Source: Mucilaginibacter galii
Lineage (GTDB): Bacteria > Bacteroidota > Bacteroidia > Sphingobacteriales > Sphingobacteriaceae
Direction: 5' to 3'
NCBI RefSeq assembly: GCF_014635825.1
Contig: NZ_BMDO01000003.1
Coordinates: 124,001-188,000, forward strand
DNA length: 64,000 bases
Part shown: positions 25,721-34,753 of the stretch, piece by piece
Layout of the letters: each line of letters starts with the position of its first letter
Position numbering within the stretch: the stretch's first letter is position 1
The notes under the pieces: model-generated
What the model was told of the DNA's origin: nothing
The model's input: only the letters and a program-made list of their open reading frames with translations
The model's database searches: none
Made by a program: the position numbers and the translations under genes

Positions 25721-26519
25721 AGTTGTTATTATTACCGGTGCATCATCAGGCATAGGCAAAGCCTTGGCTTATGAAATGGCCGGCAAGGGAGCTAACCTCG
25801 TTTTAGGTGCCCGCCAGTACGTTACTCTCTGCGAAATTACGCAAGACCTCGAAAAGCAATTCAAAGTTAAAGCACTGGCTGTTCAATGCGATGTAAGCAT
25901 TGAAGAAGATTGTGCCTTTCTGATCAAACAAGCCATTTTAACCTTCGGCAAAATTGATGTGCTGGTTAACAATGCAGGTATATCTATGCGTGCCTTATTT
26001 AACGACCTTGACCTGCAGGTGCTTAAAAAACTGATGGATGTTAACTTTTGGGGCACGGTTTACTGCACCAAATATGCACTGCCCGAAATATTGAAAACCA
26101 AGGGTAGCATAGTTGGTGTATCGTCCATTGCGGGCTACAAAGGCTTGCCGGGGCGTACCGGCTATTCGGCCTCTAAATTTGCCATGAATGGATTTTTGGA
26201 TGCCCTGCGTGTAGAAAATCTTAAAACCGGTGTACATGTGATGACTGCCTGTCCGGGCTTCACCGCCTCCAATATCCGCAATACCGCACTCAACAAAGCC
26301 GCCCAGCAACAAGGTGAAAGTAGCTTGGATGAGGAAAAAATGATGAGCGTTGATGAAGTAGCTAAAATCATTACAGGCGGCATTGAAGGCCGTGCCCGTA
26401 CTTTGATCATGACTGGGCAGGGTAAGCTTACGGTTACTTTAAGCAAATTGCTGCCGGCATTGTTGGATAAGCTGGTTTACAATGTGTTTGCTAAGGAGAA
26501 GGATCCGTTGTTGAAGTAA
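25704..26519 (+). CDS. SDR-family oxidoreductase
   Basis: 271 aa classical short-chain dehydrogenase. NAD(P) binding TGASSGIGKALAYEM at residues 11-25, the NNAG motif (VLVNNAGISMRALF), and the catalytic Ser...Tyr-x3-Lys: GVSSIAGYKGLPGRTGYSASKFAM. The C-terminal stretch TACPGFTASNIRNTAL is typical of DltE/short-chain carbonyl reductases. The substrate is not predictable. Its start overlaps the GT2 gene by 17 bases, implying translational coupling. Confidence 0.9.
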   Translation: MNLSNKVVIITGASSGIGKALAYEMAGKGANLVLGARQYVTLCEITQDLEKQFKVKALAVQCDVSIEEDCAFLIKQAILTFGKIDVLVNNAGISMRALFNDLDLQVLKKLMDVNFWGTVYCTKYALPEILKTKGSIVGVSSIAGYKGLPGRTGYSASKFAMNGFLDALRVENLKTGVHVMTACPGFTASNIRNTALNKAAQQQGESSLDEEKMMSVDEVAKIITGGIEGRARTLIMTGQGKLTVTLSKLLPALLDKLVYNVFAKEKDPLLK

Positions 26520-26599
26520 AAAACAACCATTCCGAACCTACTCGCGAGGTAGGGCTCTGAGATAATAAATTATTGCAAGAGTAATCAGCTGTATTATAT

Positions 26600-27550
26600 T
26601 TACGTTGCCGGTAAGCTGGCTGTTGTATAATCGCTTATTTTATTCAGATCAAGTGTAACTAATCCATTAGGGTCATCATAAAAAGCCGGAGTGAATTTTG
26701 CACCCCAAACTATCTCATCATGAAGGTAAGATGTGCGCGAGTGTACGGTTTGCGAAAACGTATCGTCAAAAGCCTGCATTAAAACCACCAGATTAGCGCG
26801 GCCTGCTTCCATATCTTCTGCGGTCATATGGTACAAAGGACTATTTTCATCAATGGGATGTACCACCGTCCAGCTCAGGGTTAAAATGCTCACCTTACTG
26901 CGCTCCAGTTTAAGGTTATGAAACCGCCTTATTGTCTTTCCTGCTACCTCTTCGTTGTAAGAAAATACCAGTTCAATGTCTAAATCAATTAACACATTGT
27001 GGCGCTTGTTGGCTAAACGCAGCATCAAACCACGTCCGGTAGGGGCGTAAGGGGCAATTAATACCATATCGCTGTAGGCAACTTTGGCCGACGGCCTTGA
27101 TATACGCCCGTATAATAAGCCCGTGGCAATGGCGAAAGCCAGCAAACCCAGCATCGACTCAAAAGCGGCTACGAAGTTGGTGGGTATACCTTGTGGACTA
27201 ACATGACCGTAACCCACCGTAGAAAGCGTTTGTGCCGAAAAAAAGAAAGCGCTCAAAAAGTGGTGATAGTGCGTTTGCGTGTCGGCACCCAATAAGTTAT
27301 TGTCGCCTATGTTTACATATATGGTAGCAAACAGGATATTGGTTAATAAATAAACGCCAATAACGATGAACCAAAACTTTGGCCAGCGCATAGTGATAAG
27401 CGCATTATAGTTATCAGATGTGCTGAAAAAAGGTAGGCCCTTGCGTTTAATATTTATACTGCCATCGCGGTTAATAATGCGCTGTTTAATGGCTTTGTTG
27501 CCTAAGCCTAAGTCGTTTTGCGGATTATCGGGTAAGTTTTTGGGGGACAT
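26600..27550 (-). CDS. KirBac-type inward-rectifier potassium channel
   Basis: 316 aa from the ATG at 27550, since residues upstream look non-conserved. Outer helix WFIVIGVYLLTNILFATIYV, pore loop FFFSAQTLSTVGYGH with selectivity filter TVGYG at about residue 113, inner helix GLLAFAIATGLLYGRIS. A large C-terminal cytoplasmic beta domain follows (VLIAPYAPTGRGLMLRLANKRHNVLIDLDIEL). The FFF-TxSTVGYG pattern and the Ig-like cytoplasmic domain are typical of KirBac channels. It converges with the SDR gene and diverges from the trp leader. Confidence 0.93.
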   Translation of the reverse strand: MSPKNLPDNPQNDLGLGNKAIKQRIINRDGSINIKRKGLPFFSTSDNYNALITMRWPKFWFIVIGVYLLTNILFATIYVNIGDNNLLGADTQTHYHHFLSAFFFSAQTLSTVGYGHVSPQGIPTNFVAAFESMLGLLAFAIATGLLYGRISRPSAKVAYSDMVLIAPYAPTGRGLMLRLANKRHNVLIDLDIELVFSYNEEVAGKTIRRFHNLKLERSKVSILTLSWTVVHPIDENSPLYHMTAEDMEAGRANLVVLMQAFDDTFSQTVHSRTSYLHDEIVWGAKFTPAFYDDPNGLVTLDLNKISDYTTASLPAT

Positions 27551-27602
27551 AGACAGCAGCTTGAAATGATAACGGTATAAGTATGTAAAAATAGAAGTAT
27601 GA

Positions 27603-27634
27603 TTTGCATTTCGGAAAAACATTAATCATATTTG
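27603..27634 (+). promoter_or_regulatory. Predicted trp operon promoter
   Basis: TTTG (27603-27606), 20 bases, then CATATTTG (27627-27634), one base off the TAnnTTTG consensus. Transcription would begin near 27638-27640, placing the leader ORF ATG (27647) close to the 5' end. Located inside the divergent KirBac upstream region. Confidence 0.55.
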
Positions 27635-27646
27635 CCACACAAAATA

Positions 27647-27694
27647 ATGAAGATACAAAACAATAACTGGTGGTGGCTTAACGAGAAATCGTAA
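27647..27694 (+). CDS. trpL: trp leader peptide (MKIQNNNWWWLNEKS)
   Basis: A 15-codon ORF: ATG at 27647, three consecutive TGG codons at 27668-27676, TAA at 27692-27694. Trp is normally the rarest residue, so three in a row directly upstream of trp genes is the classic signature of a ribosome-stalling leader peptide. Its stop codon directly abuts the antiterminator arm (27695). The peptide itself probably has no function; its translation speed senses charged tRNA-Trp. Confidence 0.85.
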   Translation: MKIQNNNWWWLNEKS

Positions 27695-27762
27695 GGCAAT
27701 CTCCTGTTTATATAAATATGATATATTGAAGGATTGCCCCAAAGGCAATCCTTCTTTTTTTT
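27695..27762 (+). promoter_or_regulatory. trp transcription attenuator (antiterminator and terminator)
   Basis: Three arms are visible. Arm 2: GGCAATCT (27695-27702). Arm 3: GAAGGATTGCC (27728-27738). Arm 4: GGCAATCCTTC (27744-27754), a perfect 11-bp partner of arm 3 with a 5-base loop and followed by eight T residues (27755-27762). Arm 2 can pair with the GATTGCC part of arm 3 and so compete with the terminator. With scarce Trp-tRNA the ribosome stalls at 27668-27676 and 2:3 forms (read-through); with ample Trp it reaches the stop, covers arm 2, and 3:4 terminates before trpD. A short ACGA-GAAA-TCGT hairpin covers the leader stop. Confidence 0.85.
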
Positions 27763-27770
27763 GGCAGCTA

Positions 27771-28760
27771 ATGAAAGCAATATTAAACCACTTATTCGAA
27801 CATAAAACCTTTAGCCGCGGGCAGTCTAAAGATATACTTACCAACATTGCGCAGGGGAAATACAATGCCTCGCAAATGGCGGCATTTATGACGGCCTATT
27901 GCATGCGCACCATCACCGTAGATGAACTGGAGGGTTTCCGCGATGCCATGCTCGAACTTTGCCTGCCCATCAAACTGGAGGCCGATAGCCTGATAGATTT
28001 ATGCGGTACCGGGGGCGATGGTAAGGATACGTTCAATATATCTACGTTGGCATCGTTTGTAGTAGCCGGTGCAGGGTATAAAGTGGCCAAGCATGGTAAT
28101 TACGGCGTGTCTTCAGGCTGCGGTTCCTCTAATGTAATGGAGTATTTGGGCTACCAGTTTACTAATGATGAAAGTAAGCTGAACAGTAGTTTGGATAATG
28201 CCGGTATCTGCTTTCTACATGCCCCCCTATTTCACCCGGCCATGAAGACGGTAGCACCTATTCGCCGTGAATTGGCCGTTAAAACTTTCTTTAATATGCT
28301 GGGCCCTATGGTTAACCCGGCAAAGCCCAATAACCAGATGGTAGGCGTTTACAACCTCGAACTGGCACGTTTATATGCTTATTTATACCAAAAATCTACA
28401 GTTAATTATACTATTGTGAATGCGCTGGATGGCTATGATGAGGTATCATTAACGGGCGATTTCAAAACATTTTCGACCGAAGGCGAAAAGATCAACAGCA
28501 TTAGCGGGTTGGGTTTTGATAAAGTGGACGCTAACGAAATAACTGGCGGACATACGGTAGCCGATTCAGCAGAAATATTTACAAAAGTGCTTAACGGCAA
28601 GGGGAGCACTTCGCAAAACAACGTAGTGCTGTGCAACGCCGGCTTGGCAATACGTACCATAGAGCCGGCCAAAACCTTTTCCGATTGCTTTTACGAAGCC
28701 GAACAGGCGCTGCTAAGTCATAAAGCGTTAAACAGTTTCAAGCAGTTACTGCAAATCTAA
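27771..28760 (+). CDS. trpD: Anthranilate phosphoribosyltransferase
   Basis: 329 aa from the ATG at 27771, 8 bases after the attenuator T-run; a TTG-started extension would lie inside the terminator and is rejected. TrpD joins anthranilate to PRPP. The PRPP-binding CGTGGDGKDTFNIST, the KHGNYGVSSGCGSSNVMEYLG block, and PIRRELAVKTFFNMLGPMVNP with the anthranilate-binding Arg are all present. First structural gene of the operon, with trpF one base after its stop. trpE and trpG are not upstream. Confidence 0.95.
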   Translation: MKAILNHLFEHKTFSRGQSKDILTNIAQGKYNASQMAAFMTAYCMRTITVDELEGFRDAMLELCLPIKLEADSLIDLCGTGGDGKDTFNISTLASFVVAGAGYKVAKHGNYGVSSGCGSSNVMEYLGYQFTNDESKLNSSLDNAGICFLHAPLFHPAMKTVAPIRRELAVKTFFNMLGPMVNPAKPNNQMVGVYNLELARLYAYLYQKSTVNYTIVNALDGYDEVSLTGDFKTFSTEGEKINSISGLGFDKVDANEITGGHTVADSAEIFTKVLNGKGSTSQNNVVLCNAGLAIRTIEPAKTFSDCFYEAEQALLSHKALNSFKQLLQI

Positions 28761-28761
28761 G

Positions 28762-29379
28762 ATGAAGATAAAGGTTTGCGGAATGCGGTCCCCGGAAAAT
28801 ATAGATGCCTTAATGAGGTTACAGCCTGATTATATGGGTTTGATATTTTATGCTAAATCGCCCAGGCATGTAGGTGATTTGCAAATGACTGATTTGCAAA
28901 ATATGCCTGATAATTTGATTAAGACCGGCGTATTCGTAAATGAGGATATAGCGGTTATAATTAGCCTCATAGAACGCTTTGCTTTGGGAGCGGTACAACT
29001 GCATGGTAATGAAAGCCCGGCGCTGTGTGTGCAGTTACGCAGTAAGGTAACCGTGTTAAAAGCTTTTGGGGTTGATGAGAACTTTAACTTTGATACATTG
29101 AATGATTATGCAGGCAGCGTAGATTACTTTTTGTTTGATACCAAAACCGTGACACATGGCGGTTCGGGGCAAACATTCAACTGGCAGGTGCTAGAAAACT
29201 ATAAACTAAACGTTCCTTTCTTTTTATCAGGCGGGTTAAGCCTCGAAAACTTAGAAAACATAAAGCATATTAAACACCCTGCCTTTTATGGTGTTGACTT
29301 AAACAGCAGGTTTGAGATACAACCCGGTTTAAAAGATACAGACAAGCTTAGCGAAGCTTTTAAAATATTAAGAGATTAA
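28762..29379 (+). CDS. trpF: Phosphoribosylanthranilate isomerase
   Basis: 205 aa (beta/alpha)8 barrel. It catalyses the Amadori rearrangement of PRA to Cd[16 protein letters not shown] holds the catalytic Cys near residue 5, [12 protein letters not shown] follows, then VQLHGNES and the catalytic Asp in YFLFDTKT. Phosphate-binding loops [10 protein letters not shown] and GVDLNSRFE follow. It starts one base after trpD and ends one base before trpB. The usual trpC gene between trpD and trpF is missing. Confidence 0.95.
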   Translation: MKIKVCGMRSPENIDALMRLQPDYMGLIFYAKSPRHVGDLQMTDLQNMPDNLIKTGVFVNEDIAVIISLIERFALGAVQLHGNESPALCVQLRSKVTVLKAFGVDENFNFDTLNDYAGSVDYFLFDTKTVTHGGSGQTFNWQVLENYKLNVPFFLSGGLSLENLENIKHIKHPAFYGVDLNSRFEIQPGLKDTDKLSEAFKILRD

Positions 29380-29380
29380 C

Positions 29381-30562
29381 ATGAAATATAACGTTAACGA
29401 GCAAGGCTACTACGGCGATTTTGGCGGAGCATACATCCCCGAGATGCTGTACCCTAATGTAGAAGAACTGCGCCAGCAATACAATGCCATCATAACCGAC
29501 GAAGCATTTATTGCGGAGTTTGACCAGTTGATGAAAGATTACGTTGGCCGTCCTTCGCCCTTATACCTGGCTAAGCGGTTGTCTGAAAAATACGGCGCCA
29601 ACATCTTCCTGAAACGGGAGGATTTGAACCACACCGGTTCGCACAAGATAAACAATGCTATAGGGCAAATTTTACTGGCTCAACGCTTAGGTAAAAAACG
29701 TATTATTGCCGAAACCGGTGCCGGTCAACACGGTGTAGCTACGGCTACGGTTTGTGCGCTAAAAGGTATTGAGTGCGTAGTTTACATGGGCGAAATTGAC
29801 ATGGAGCGCCAAGCACCAAATGTTGCTCGTATGAAAATGCTGGGCGCAAAAGTAGTAGCTGCAACATCGGGTAGTAAAACTCTTAAAGATGCGACTAACG
29901 AGGCCATGCGCGACTGGATCAACAATCCTATAGATACACACTATATTATAGGCTCGGTAGTAGGGCCGTATCCTTACCCCGAAATGGTAGCCCGTTTCCA
30001 ATCTATCATATCGCTTGAAACAAAGAAGCAGTTGCTGGAGCATACCGGCAAAGAGCTGCCCGAATATGTGCTGGCCTGTGTAGGCGGCGGGAGTAACGCT
30101 ATGGGCATGTTCTATCATTTTTTAGATGATGAAGAGGTAAAGCTAATCGCAGTAGAAGCAGCGGGTAAGGGTGTTAACAGCGGTCGTTCGGCGGCTACAT
30201 CGGTGTTAGGCCGGGAGGGGATATTACACGGCAGTCGTACCATCCTGATGCAAACCGATGACGGACAGGTGGTAGAGCCATATTCCATTTCGGCTGGCTT
30301 AGATTACCCGGGAATTGGTCCGCAGCACGCGCATTTGCACAAGGTACAGCGCGCGCAATATGTAAATATTACCGATGACGAATCTTTAGAGGCTGGTTTG
30401 CTGGTGTCACAACTGGAAGGCATCATTCCTGCTATAGAATCGGCACATGCCTTTGCATACCTGGAGAAAATGAAGTTTGAGAAAACGGATAACGTGGTGA
30501 TCTGTCTTTCGGGCAGGGGCGATAAAGATCTGAGTACTTATATTAAACATTTCGGCTTTTAG
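29381..30562 (+). CDS. trpB: Tryptophan synthase beta chain
   Basis: 393 aa PLP enzyme that condenses indole with serine. The PLP Lys lies in [34 protein letters not shown] holds the catalytic Glu; the phosphate loop is [15 protein letters not shown]. Length and N-terminal [14 protein letters not shown] are those of TrpB1, the partner of TrpA. It begins one base after trpF. A dispersed palindrome separates it from trpA. Confidence 0.97.
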   Translation: MKYNVNEQGYYGDFGGAYIPEMLYPNVEELRQQYNAIITDEAFIAEFDQLMKDYVGRPSPLYLAKRLSEKYGANIFLKREDLNHTGSHKINNAIGQILLAQRLGKKRIIAETGAGQHGVATATVCALKGIECVVYMGEIDMERQAPNVARMKMLGAKVVAATSGSKTLKDATNEAMRDWINNPIDTHYIIGSVVGPYPYPEMVARFQSIISLETKKQLLEHTGKELPEYVLACVGGGSNAMGMFYHFLDDEEVKLIAVEAAGKGVNSGRSAATSVLGREGILHGSRTILMQTDDGQVVEPYSISAGLDYPGIGPQHAHLHKVQRAQYVNITDDESLEAGLLVSQLEGIIPAIESAHAFAYLEKMKFEKTDNVVICLSGRGDKDLSTYIKHFGF

Positions 30563-30573
30563 TAGTAAACAAG

Positions 30574-30661
30574 CGTCATTGCGAGGTACGAAGCAATCCC
30601 TGCGTAGAAAAGTCGACGGTTTACCTGTCGTGCAGAGATTGCTTCGTACCTCGCAATGACG
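30574..30661. repeat. Dispersed long palindrome, family C, between trpB and trpA
   Basis: Perfect 25-bp inverted arms: 30574-30598 and 30637-30661, beginning CGTCATTGCGAGGTACGAAG and ending with its complement, with a 38-bp centre that folds further. It resembles the CGTCATTGCGAGG-type dispersed repeats of many Bacteroidota genomes. Inside an operon it could stabilise or truncate the mRNA and lower trpA relative to trpB. Confidence 0.85.
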
Positions 30662-30678
30662 AGATATAAAACAAAAAA

Positions 30679-31449
30679 ATGAACCGCCTCAACAGCCTAT
30701 TCAATCAAAAAAAGAACAACCTTCTTTCAGTATATTTCACTGCCGGATACCCAACGATTAACAGCACCATCGATATAGCTGAAGCTTTAGAAAAAGCAGG
30801 AGCAGACTTTTTAGAAATAGGTTTTCCTTACAGTGACCCTGTAGCCGACGGGCCTACCATTCAGCATAGCTCGCAACAGGCTTTGGATAATGGCATGAAC
30901 CTGAACCTGCTGTTTGAGCAACTGGCCGAACTGCGTCAGCGGGTAAGCATACCGGTATTGCTCATGGGCTATGCCAATCCTATGGTGCAATACGGTGTAG
31001 AGCGCTTTTGCGCCAAAGCGGCCGAAGTAGGGGTAGACGGTGTTATTGTACCCGATTTACCCATGTATGAGTATGAAACCTTGTACAAAGACAGCTTTGC
31101 TAACCACAACATCAGCAATATATTTTTGGTAACCCCGCAAACCGCCGAAGCCCGCATTCGCAAAATAGATGAGTTGAGCAACAGCTTTATTTATCTGCTG
31201 TCGTCTGCCTCAATAACCGGTGGTAATTTAGCACTGTCAGACGTTACCGAAACCTATTTCAAGCGTATTAAAGATATGGAGTTGAATAACCCTATCGTGA
31301 TTGGCTTCGGCATTGGTAACAAAGCAGCATTCGATAAAGCTACGTCTTACGCCAACGGTGCCATTGTGGGCAGTGCTTTTGTGAAGTTTTTAGCCGAGGA
31401 CAACTATATGGAAAGAATACCGGAATTTGTGAAGGGGATTAGAGGATAA
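30679..31449 (+). CDS. trpA: Tryptophan synthase alpha chain
   Basis: 256 aa barrel. Catalyses aldol cleavage of indole-3-glycerol phosphate; indole passes to TrpB. The signature LEIGFPYSDPVADGPTIQHSS holds a catalytic Glu and an Asp pair, followed by VPDLPMYE and GFGIGNKAAF at the phosphate site. It lies 116 bases after trpB, separated by the family C palindrome. Last gene of the operon, followed by a family A repeat. Confidence 0.96.
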   Translation: MNRLNSLFNQKKNNLLSVYFTAGYPTINSTIDIAEALEKAGADFLEIGFPYSDPVADGPTIQHSSQQALDNGMNLNLLFEQLAELRQRVSIPVLLMGYANPMVQYGVERFCAKAAEVGVDGVIVPDLPMYEYETLYKDSFANHNISNIFLVTPQTAEARIRKIDELSNSFIYLLSSASITGGNLALSDVTETYFKRIKDMELNNPIVIGFGIGNKAAFDKATSYANGAIVGSAFVKFLAEDNYMERIPEFVKGIRG

Positions 31450-31463
31450 TCCTCCTCGCGTCC

Positions 31464-31557
31464 TTCATTCCGAGTGATAACGAGAATCTTGTTACTCCTG
31501 CAAGGAAAGCAACATGCAGCTTTAAACAAGATCTCTCACTGTCGTTTGGAATAACAG
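31464..31557. repeat. Dispersed palindromic repeat, family A (copy 2)
   Basis: Inverse-orientation homologue of 15519-15615 (shared GTGAGAGATC, TTGTT, TCTCGTTA, CACTCGGAATGA blocks on the complementary strand). It lies between the end of trpA and the convergent YciO-type gene, where it may serve as a terminator for both. Confidence 0.8.
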
Positions 31558-31576
31558 TCGTTCTTTTAAGCGGGGC

Positions 31577-32197
31577 TTATAAATAAGCGTCCAAATCGCC
31601 TTTGCCTTCACGTATAACCTCAAAATCTCCAGAAGTTACATCCACCACGGTAGAAGCTACATTTCCGCCGTAACCGCCGTCTATAACAAGGTCTACCAGG
31701 TTTTCGTACTTTTCGTGGATGAGTTCGGGATCGGTAGAGTACTCAATGATATCGTCATCATCTTTTATCGAAGTAGACAAAATAGGGTTGCCCAACTGCT
31801 TCACTATCTCGCGGGCTATATCATTATCAGGTACCCTTATACCTACTGTTTTTTTGTTTGAGCTTAATAGCTTAGGTACGTTGCCGCTGGCATTCAATAT
31901 AAAAGTAAATGGTCCGGGCAGGGCTTTCTTTAATACCCTGAACATGGCATTATCAATAGGCTTGGTGTAATCGCTCAAATTGCTCAAGTCGTGGCAAATG
32001 AAAGAAAAGTTAGCCTTTTCGGGTTTAATGTTCCTGATACGGGCTACTGCCTCAATAGCCTTGTGGTTAGTTATATCACAGCCTAAACCATAAACGGTAT
32101 CTGTAGGATAAATAATAAGTCCGCCTTTCTTCAGCACCTGCACTACTTGTTCAATAGCTTTAGGGTTAGGATTTTCGGGGTAGATTCGTATAAGCAT
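31577..32197 (-). CDS. YciO/TsaC (Sua5-YrdC-YciO) family protein
   Basis: 206 aa with the YrdC fold, which in TsaC makes threonylcarbamoyl-AMP for tRNA t6A modification. The nucleotide-binding strand GGLIIYPTDTVYGLGCD and the LPGPFTFIL, TVGIRVPDN and NPILSTSIK blocks are present. FICHDLSNLSDYT and the order of motifs look more like the YciO branch than Sua5 proper, so tRNA modification is not assured. A minus-strand -7 box TATATTTG lies at 32208-32215, 10 bases before the ATG. Confidence 0.85.
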   Translation of the reverse strand: MLIRIYPENPNPKAIEQVVQVLKKGGLIIYPTDTVYGLGCDITNHKAIEAVARIRNIKPEKANFSFICHDLSNLSDYTKPIDNAMFRVLKKALPGPFTFILNASGNVPKLLSSNKKTVGIRVPDNDIAREIVKQLGNPILSTSIKDDDDIIEYSTDPELIHEKYENLVDLVIDGGYGGNVASTVVDVTSGDFEVIREGKGDLDAYL

Positions 32198-32410
32198 AAG
32201 TAGATAGCAAATATACGTCGGGATTAGTTTTTAAATTGTGTAATATCCTGTCGACAAAGCATTAATTTCTTGTGTAAACAGTTGTATTTAAGACTAGGTT
32301 AATTGAGTAAAGCCTGGATTAATTATTACATTCATATTTTTCTGCTGAACTATTTTTCTTCAATTTCGTACTGTACCTACCTGAGTAATCACAAAATCAT
32401 CAAGGAGCTA

Positions 32411-34750
32411 ATGAAGTTGGGGCCGGTTCGCATATCCGTTATTTATTTATTAATCAGTATTATCTGGATCACATTAAGTGATAAATTGCTTTTTCTTTTC
32501 CGCAATTCTTTCAACGAAGATTTTGTAGAAATCATTAATAGTGGCAAAGGATTGTTTTTTGTTCTGGTTACCAGTATGCTAATATGGTACCTCATCAGGC
32601 TAAATAATAAGCGTCTTTCACAAAGTGAGCATAAGTACCGTTTAATTTATGAGGATAGCCCTATTCCCAATTGGGTATACGACCTCGAGAGCCTGAGGTT
32701 CGTTTCCGTTAACGAATCGGCCATTAAGCAATACGGCTACAGCCGCAACGAGTTCCTGTCCATGACCATTCTTGACATTAGGCCCGCCGAAGAGCAGTAC
32801 AAAGTATTAGAAGCGCTTCGCAGTGTTTCCTCTAATATTAAGAAGTCGGGTACGTGGATGCATTGTAAGGCAGATGGCACATTGCTTCATGTAATTATAA
32901 ACTCGCAGCAAATTGTCTTCGAAAACAAACCCTGCGTAATGGTTGCCGTGCAGGATGTATCAGAAACCATAAATTACGAAACTAAGTTAAAGCAACTGAA
33001 TGCCGATTTGTTAAGGCAAAAAGAAAAGCTTTCTGAAACACAGCAAATTGTACAGGTTGGTGGTTGGGAATTTTATCTCGATACCCGGCAGCTGCTATGG
33101 TCTGATGAGATGTACATTATTACCGATGTTGAGCCTAACCCAGCTTTGAATCTTTATGAACTATATGTAGATCATATTCACCCGGAAGACAGGCCGGCTA
33201 TGATAGAAGGTTTAGAGATGCTGGTGGAGAAAGGTAAGCAGCTAAACGTTACGCATCGTATTACCTTATTAAATGGTCAGGAGCGCTATTTAAGGCAGGT
33301 GGCCAGGTTAGAGTATTTGGATGGCAAGCCATATAAAGTAATAGGGACAACACAAAATGTTACTGAGCTCAAGCAGTTGGAATCAGAGCGTAATCGTTAT
33401 TTATTTAGCCTTGAAGATACCCTCAACAATATTAATGAGGGCTTTTACACGCTTAACGAAAACCTGGTATTTACCAACGTAAATAAAAAGTTTGAGTTAG
33501 AAACTGGTTTAAGCAAGGCCGACATCATTGGTAAAGAATTTAAAGAAGTGTTTCCGGGTGCCGAAGAAAGAATTACTTACAGGCAGTATGAAAAGGCGCT
33601 TGCCGAAAAAACATCCTTGAAATTTGAGGCTTATTGGCAGCACTTTAAACAATGGCACCATGTTTCTGCCTATCCCACAGAAGATGGTATTGCTGTATAT
33701 TTTACCGATATTACAGAAAAAAAACAGAACGAAATAAACCTGAATGAGGTTATTGAACGCTATGAGATAGTGACCAAGGCAACACAAGATGTAATTTACG
33801 ATTATGACGTAATAGACGACAGCCTAATATTTAACACTCGGATAACAGAGCTTATCGACTGTGAAATTGACCACATAGGCGGCGACCTACGTTGGTGGCG
33901 TTCTTTGATACATCCCGACGACCGGGAGGATGTTTTAAGAAGTCAGCAAAAGGTTATTGCCAATAAGGAGCAAATTTGGCGGTATGAATATCGCATAAAG
34001 TGTGGAGTGGATGTTTATAAGTACATCTATGCCCAGGCGTATTACATTTATAACAACGATAACGAGGTTGTGCGTATTATTGGTGCTGTGAAAGATATTG
34101 ACCAGTTAAAACGGGCTAATGAAGAAAATAAGCGCCTGGCCGATATTATTACCAAGGTTAACAATATGATTGTGGTGATGGATACGGAACACCGTATAAC
34201 CTGGGTGAATAAGGCATTTGAAATGTATACAGGCAATACTTATGCACAAGTTAAAGGCCATTATCCTAAAGATTTGTTAGGTGCCAGCTTAGTATCCGAA
34301 GAGTTAATTCAAGAGATATGCGAACGAAAACGTAAACTGGAAACCTTCACCGTAGACCTTAAGCATCACTTGAGAAACGACGAAATTCAATGGGTAAATA
34401 TTGAGTACACTCCGTTATTTAACGATTGTGCAGAGCATATTGGTTACATAGCCGTTTATAATAATATTACCGAACGAAAAGATAAAGAAGAGAAGATATA
34501 CAAGCAGAACAAAATTCTTCAGGAAATATCATGGCTTAGTTCGCATGAAATACGCAAGCCGGTGGCTTCCATATTAGGATTAGTTTATTTGGCCAAAGAT
34601 TCTGAAAGTGAAGAGGAAAAAGACGAGATCATTCAAATGATAAACATTTGTGCCGAAGAGCTTGACGAGATAGTACACACCATTACGGATAAAATTAGCA
34701 ATGAGCTTTACGTGGGTAAGGATAGCATAGAACTACAAGAATTGAAATAA
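32411..34750 (+). CDS. Multi-PAS membrane sensor with DHp helix but no kinase ATPase domain
   Basis: 779 aa from the ATG at 32411, preceded by AAGGAG; the longer TTG-started frame adds 36 unlikely residues. Two spans (VRISVIYLLISIIWITLS; LFFVLVTSMLIWYLI) anchor it. Then come about five PAS/PAC units, e.g. YRLIYEDSPIPNWVYDLES, GWEFYLDTRQLLWSDEMY and VDVYKYIYAQAYY, some ending in DITE/NITERK PAC motifs. The C-terminus has a histidine-kinase-like helix, ISWLSSHEIRKPVASILGL (His at about residue 712), and stops 68 residues later. No N, G1 or G2 boxes follow, so no autokinase ATPase domain exists here or just downstream. It may pass signals by dimer conformation or be phosphorylated in trans. Confidence 0.85.
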   Translation: MKLGPVRISVIYLLISIIWITLSDKLLFLFRNSFNEDFVEIINSGKGLFFVLVTSMLIWYLIRLNNKRLSQSEHKYRLIYEDSPIPNWVYDLESLRFVSVNESAIKQYGYSRNEFLSMTILDIRPAEEQYKVLEALRSVSSNIKKSGTWMHCKADGTLLHVIINSQQIVFENKPCVMVAVQDVSETINYETKLKQLNADLLRQKEKLSETQQIVQVGGWEFYLDTRQLLWSDEMYIITDVEPNPALNLYELYVDHIHPEDRPAMIEGLEMLVEKGKQLNVTHRITLLNGQERYLRQVARLEYLDGKPYKVIGTTQNVTELKQLESERNRYLFSLEDTLNNINEGFYTLNENLVFTNVNKKFELETGLSKADIIGKEFKEVFPGAEERITYRQYEKALAEKTSLKFEAYWQHFKQWHHVSAYPTEDGIAVYFTDITEKKQNEINLNEVIERYEIVTKATQDVIYDYDVIDDSLIFNTRITELIDCEIDHIGGDLRWWRSLIHPDDREDVLRSQQKVIANKEQIWRYEYRIKCGVDVYKYIYAQAYYIYNNDNEVVRIIGAVKDIDQLKRANEENKRLADIITKVNNMIVVMDTEHRITWVNKAFEMYTGNTYAQVKGHYPKDLLGASLVSEELIQEICERKRKLETFTVDLKHHLRNDEIQWVNIEYTPLFNDCAEHIGYIAVYNNITERKDKEEKIYKQNKILQEISWLSSHEIRKPVASILGLVYLAKDSESEEEKDEIIQMINICAEELDEIVHTITDKISNELYVGKDSIELQELK

Positions 34751-34753
34751 AAT

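Noticed and set aside
27726-27770. Upstream TTG-started extension of trpD
   Set aside because: It would be translated through the terminator hairpin and adds residues not found in TrpD; the ATG at 27771 fits.
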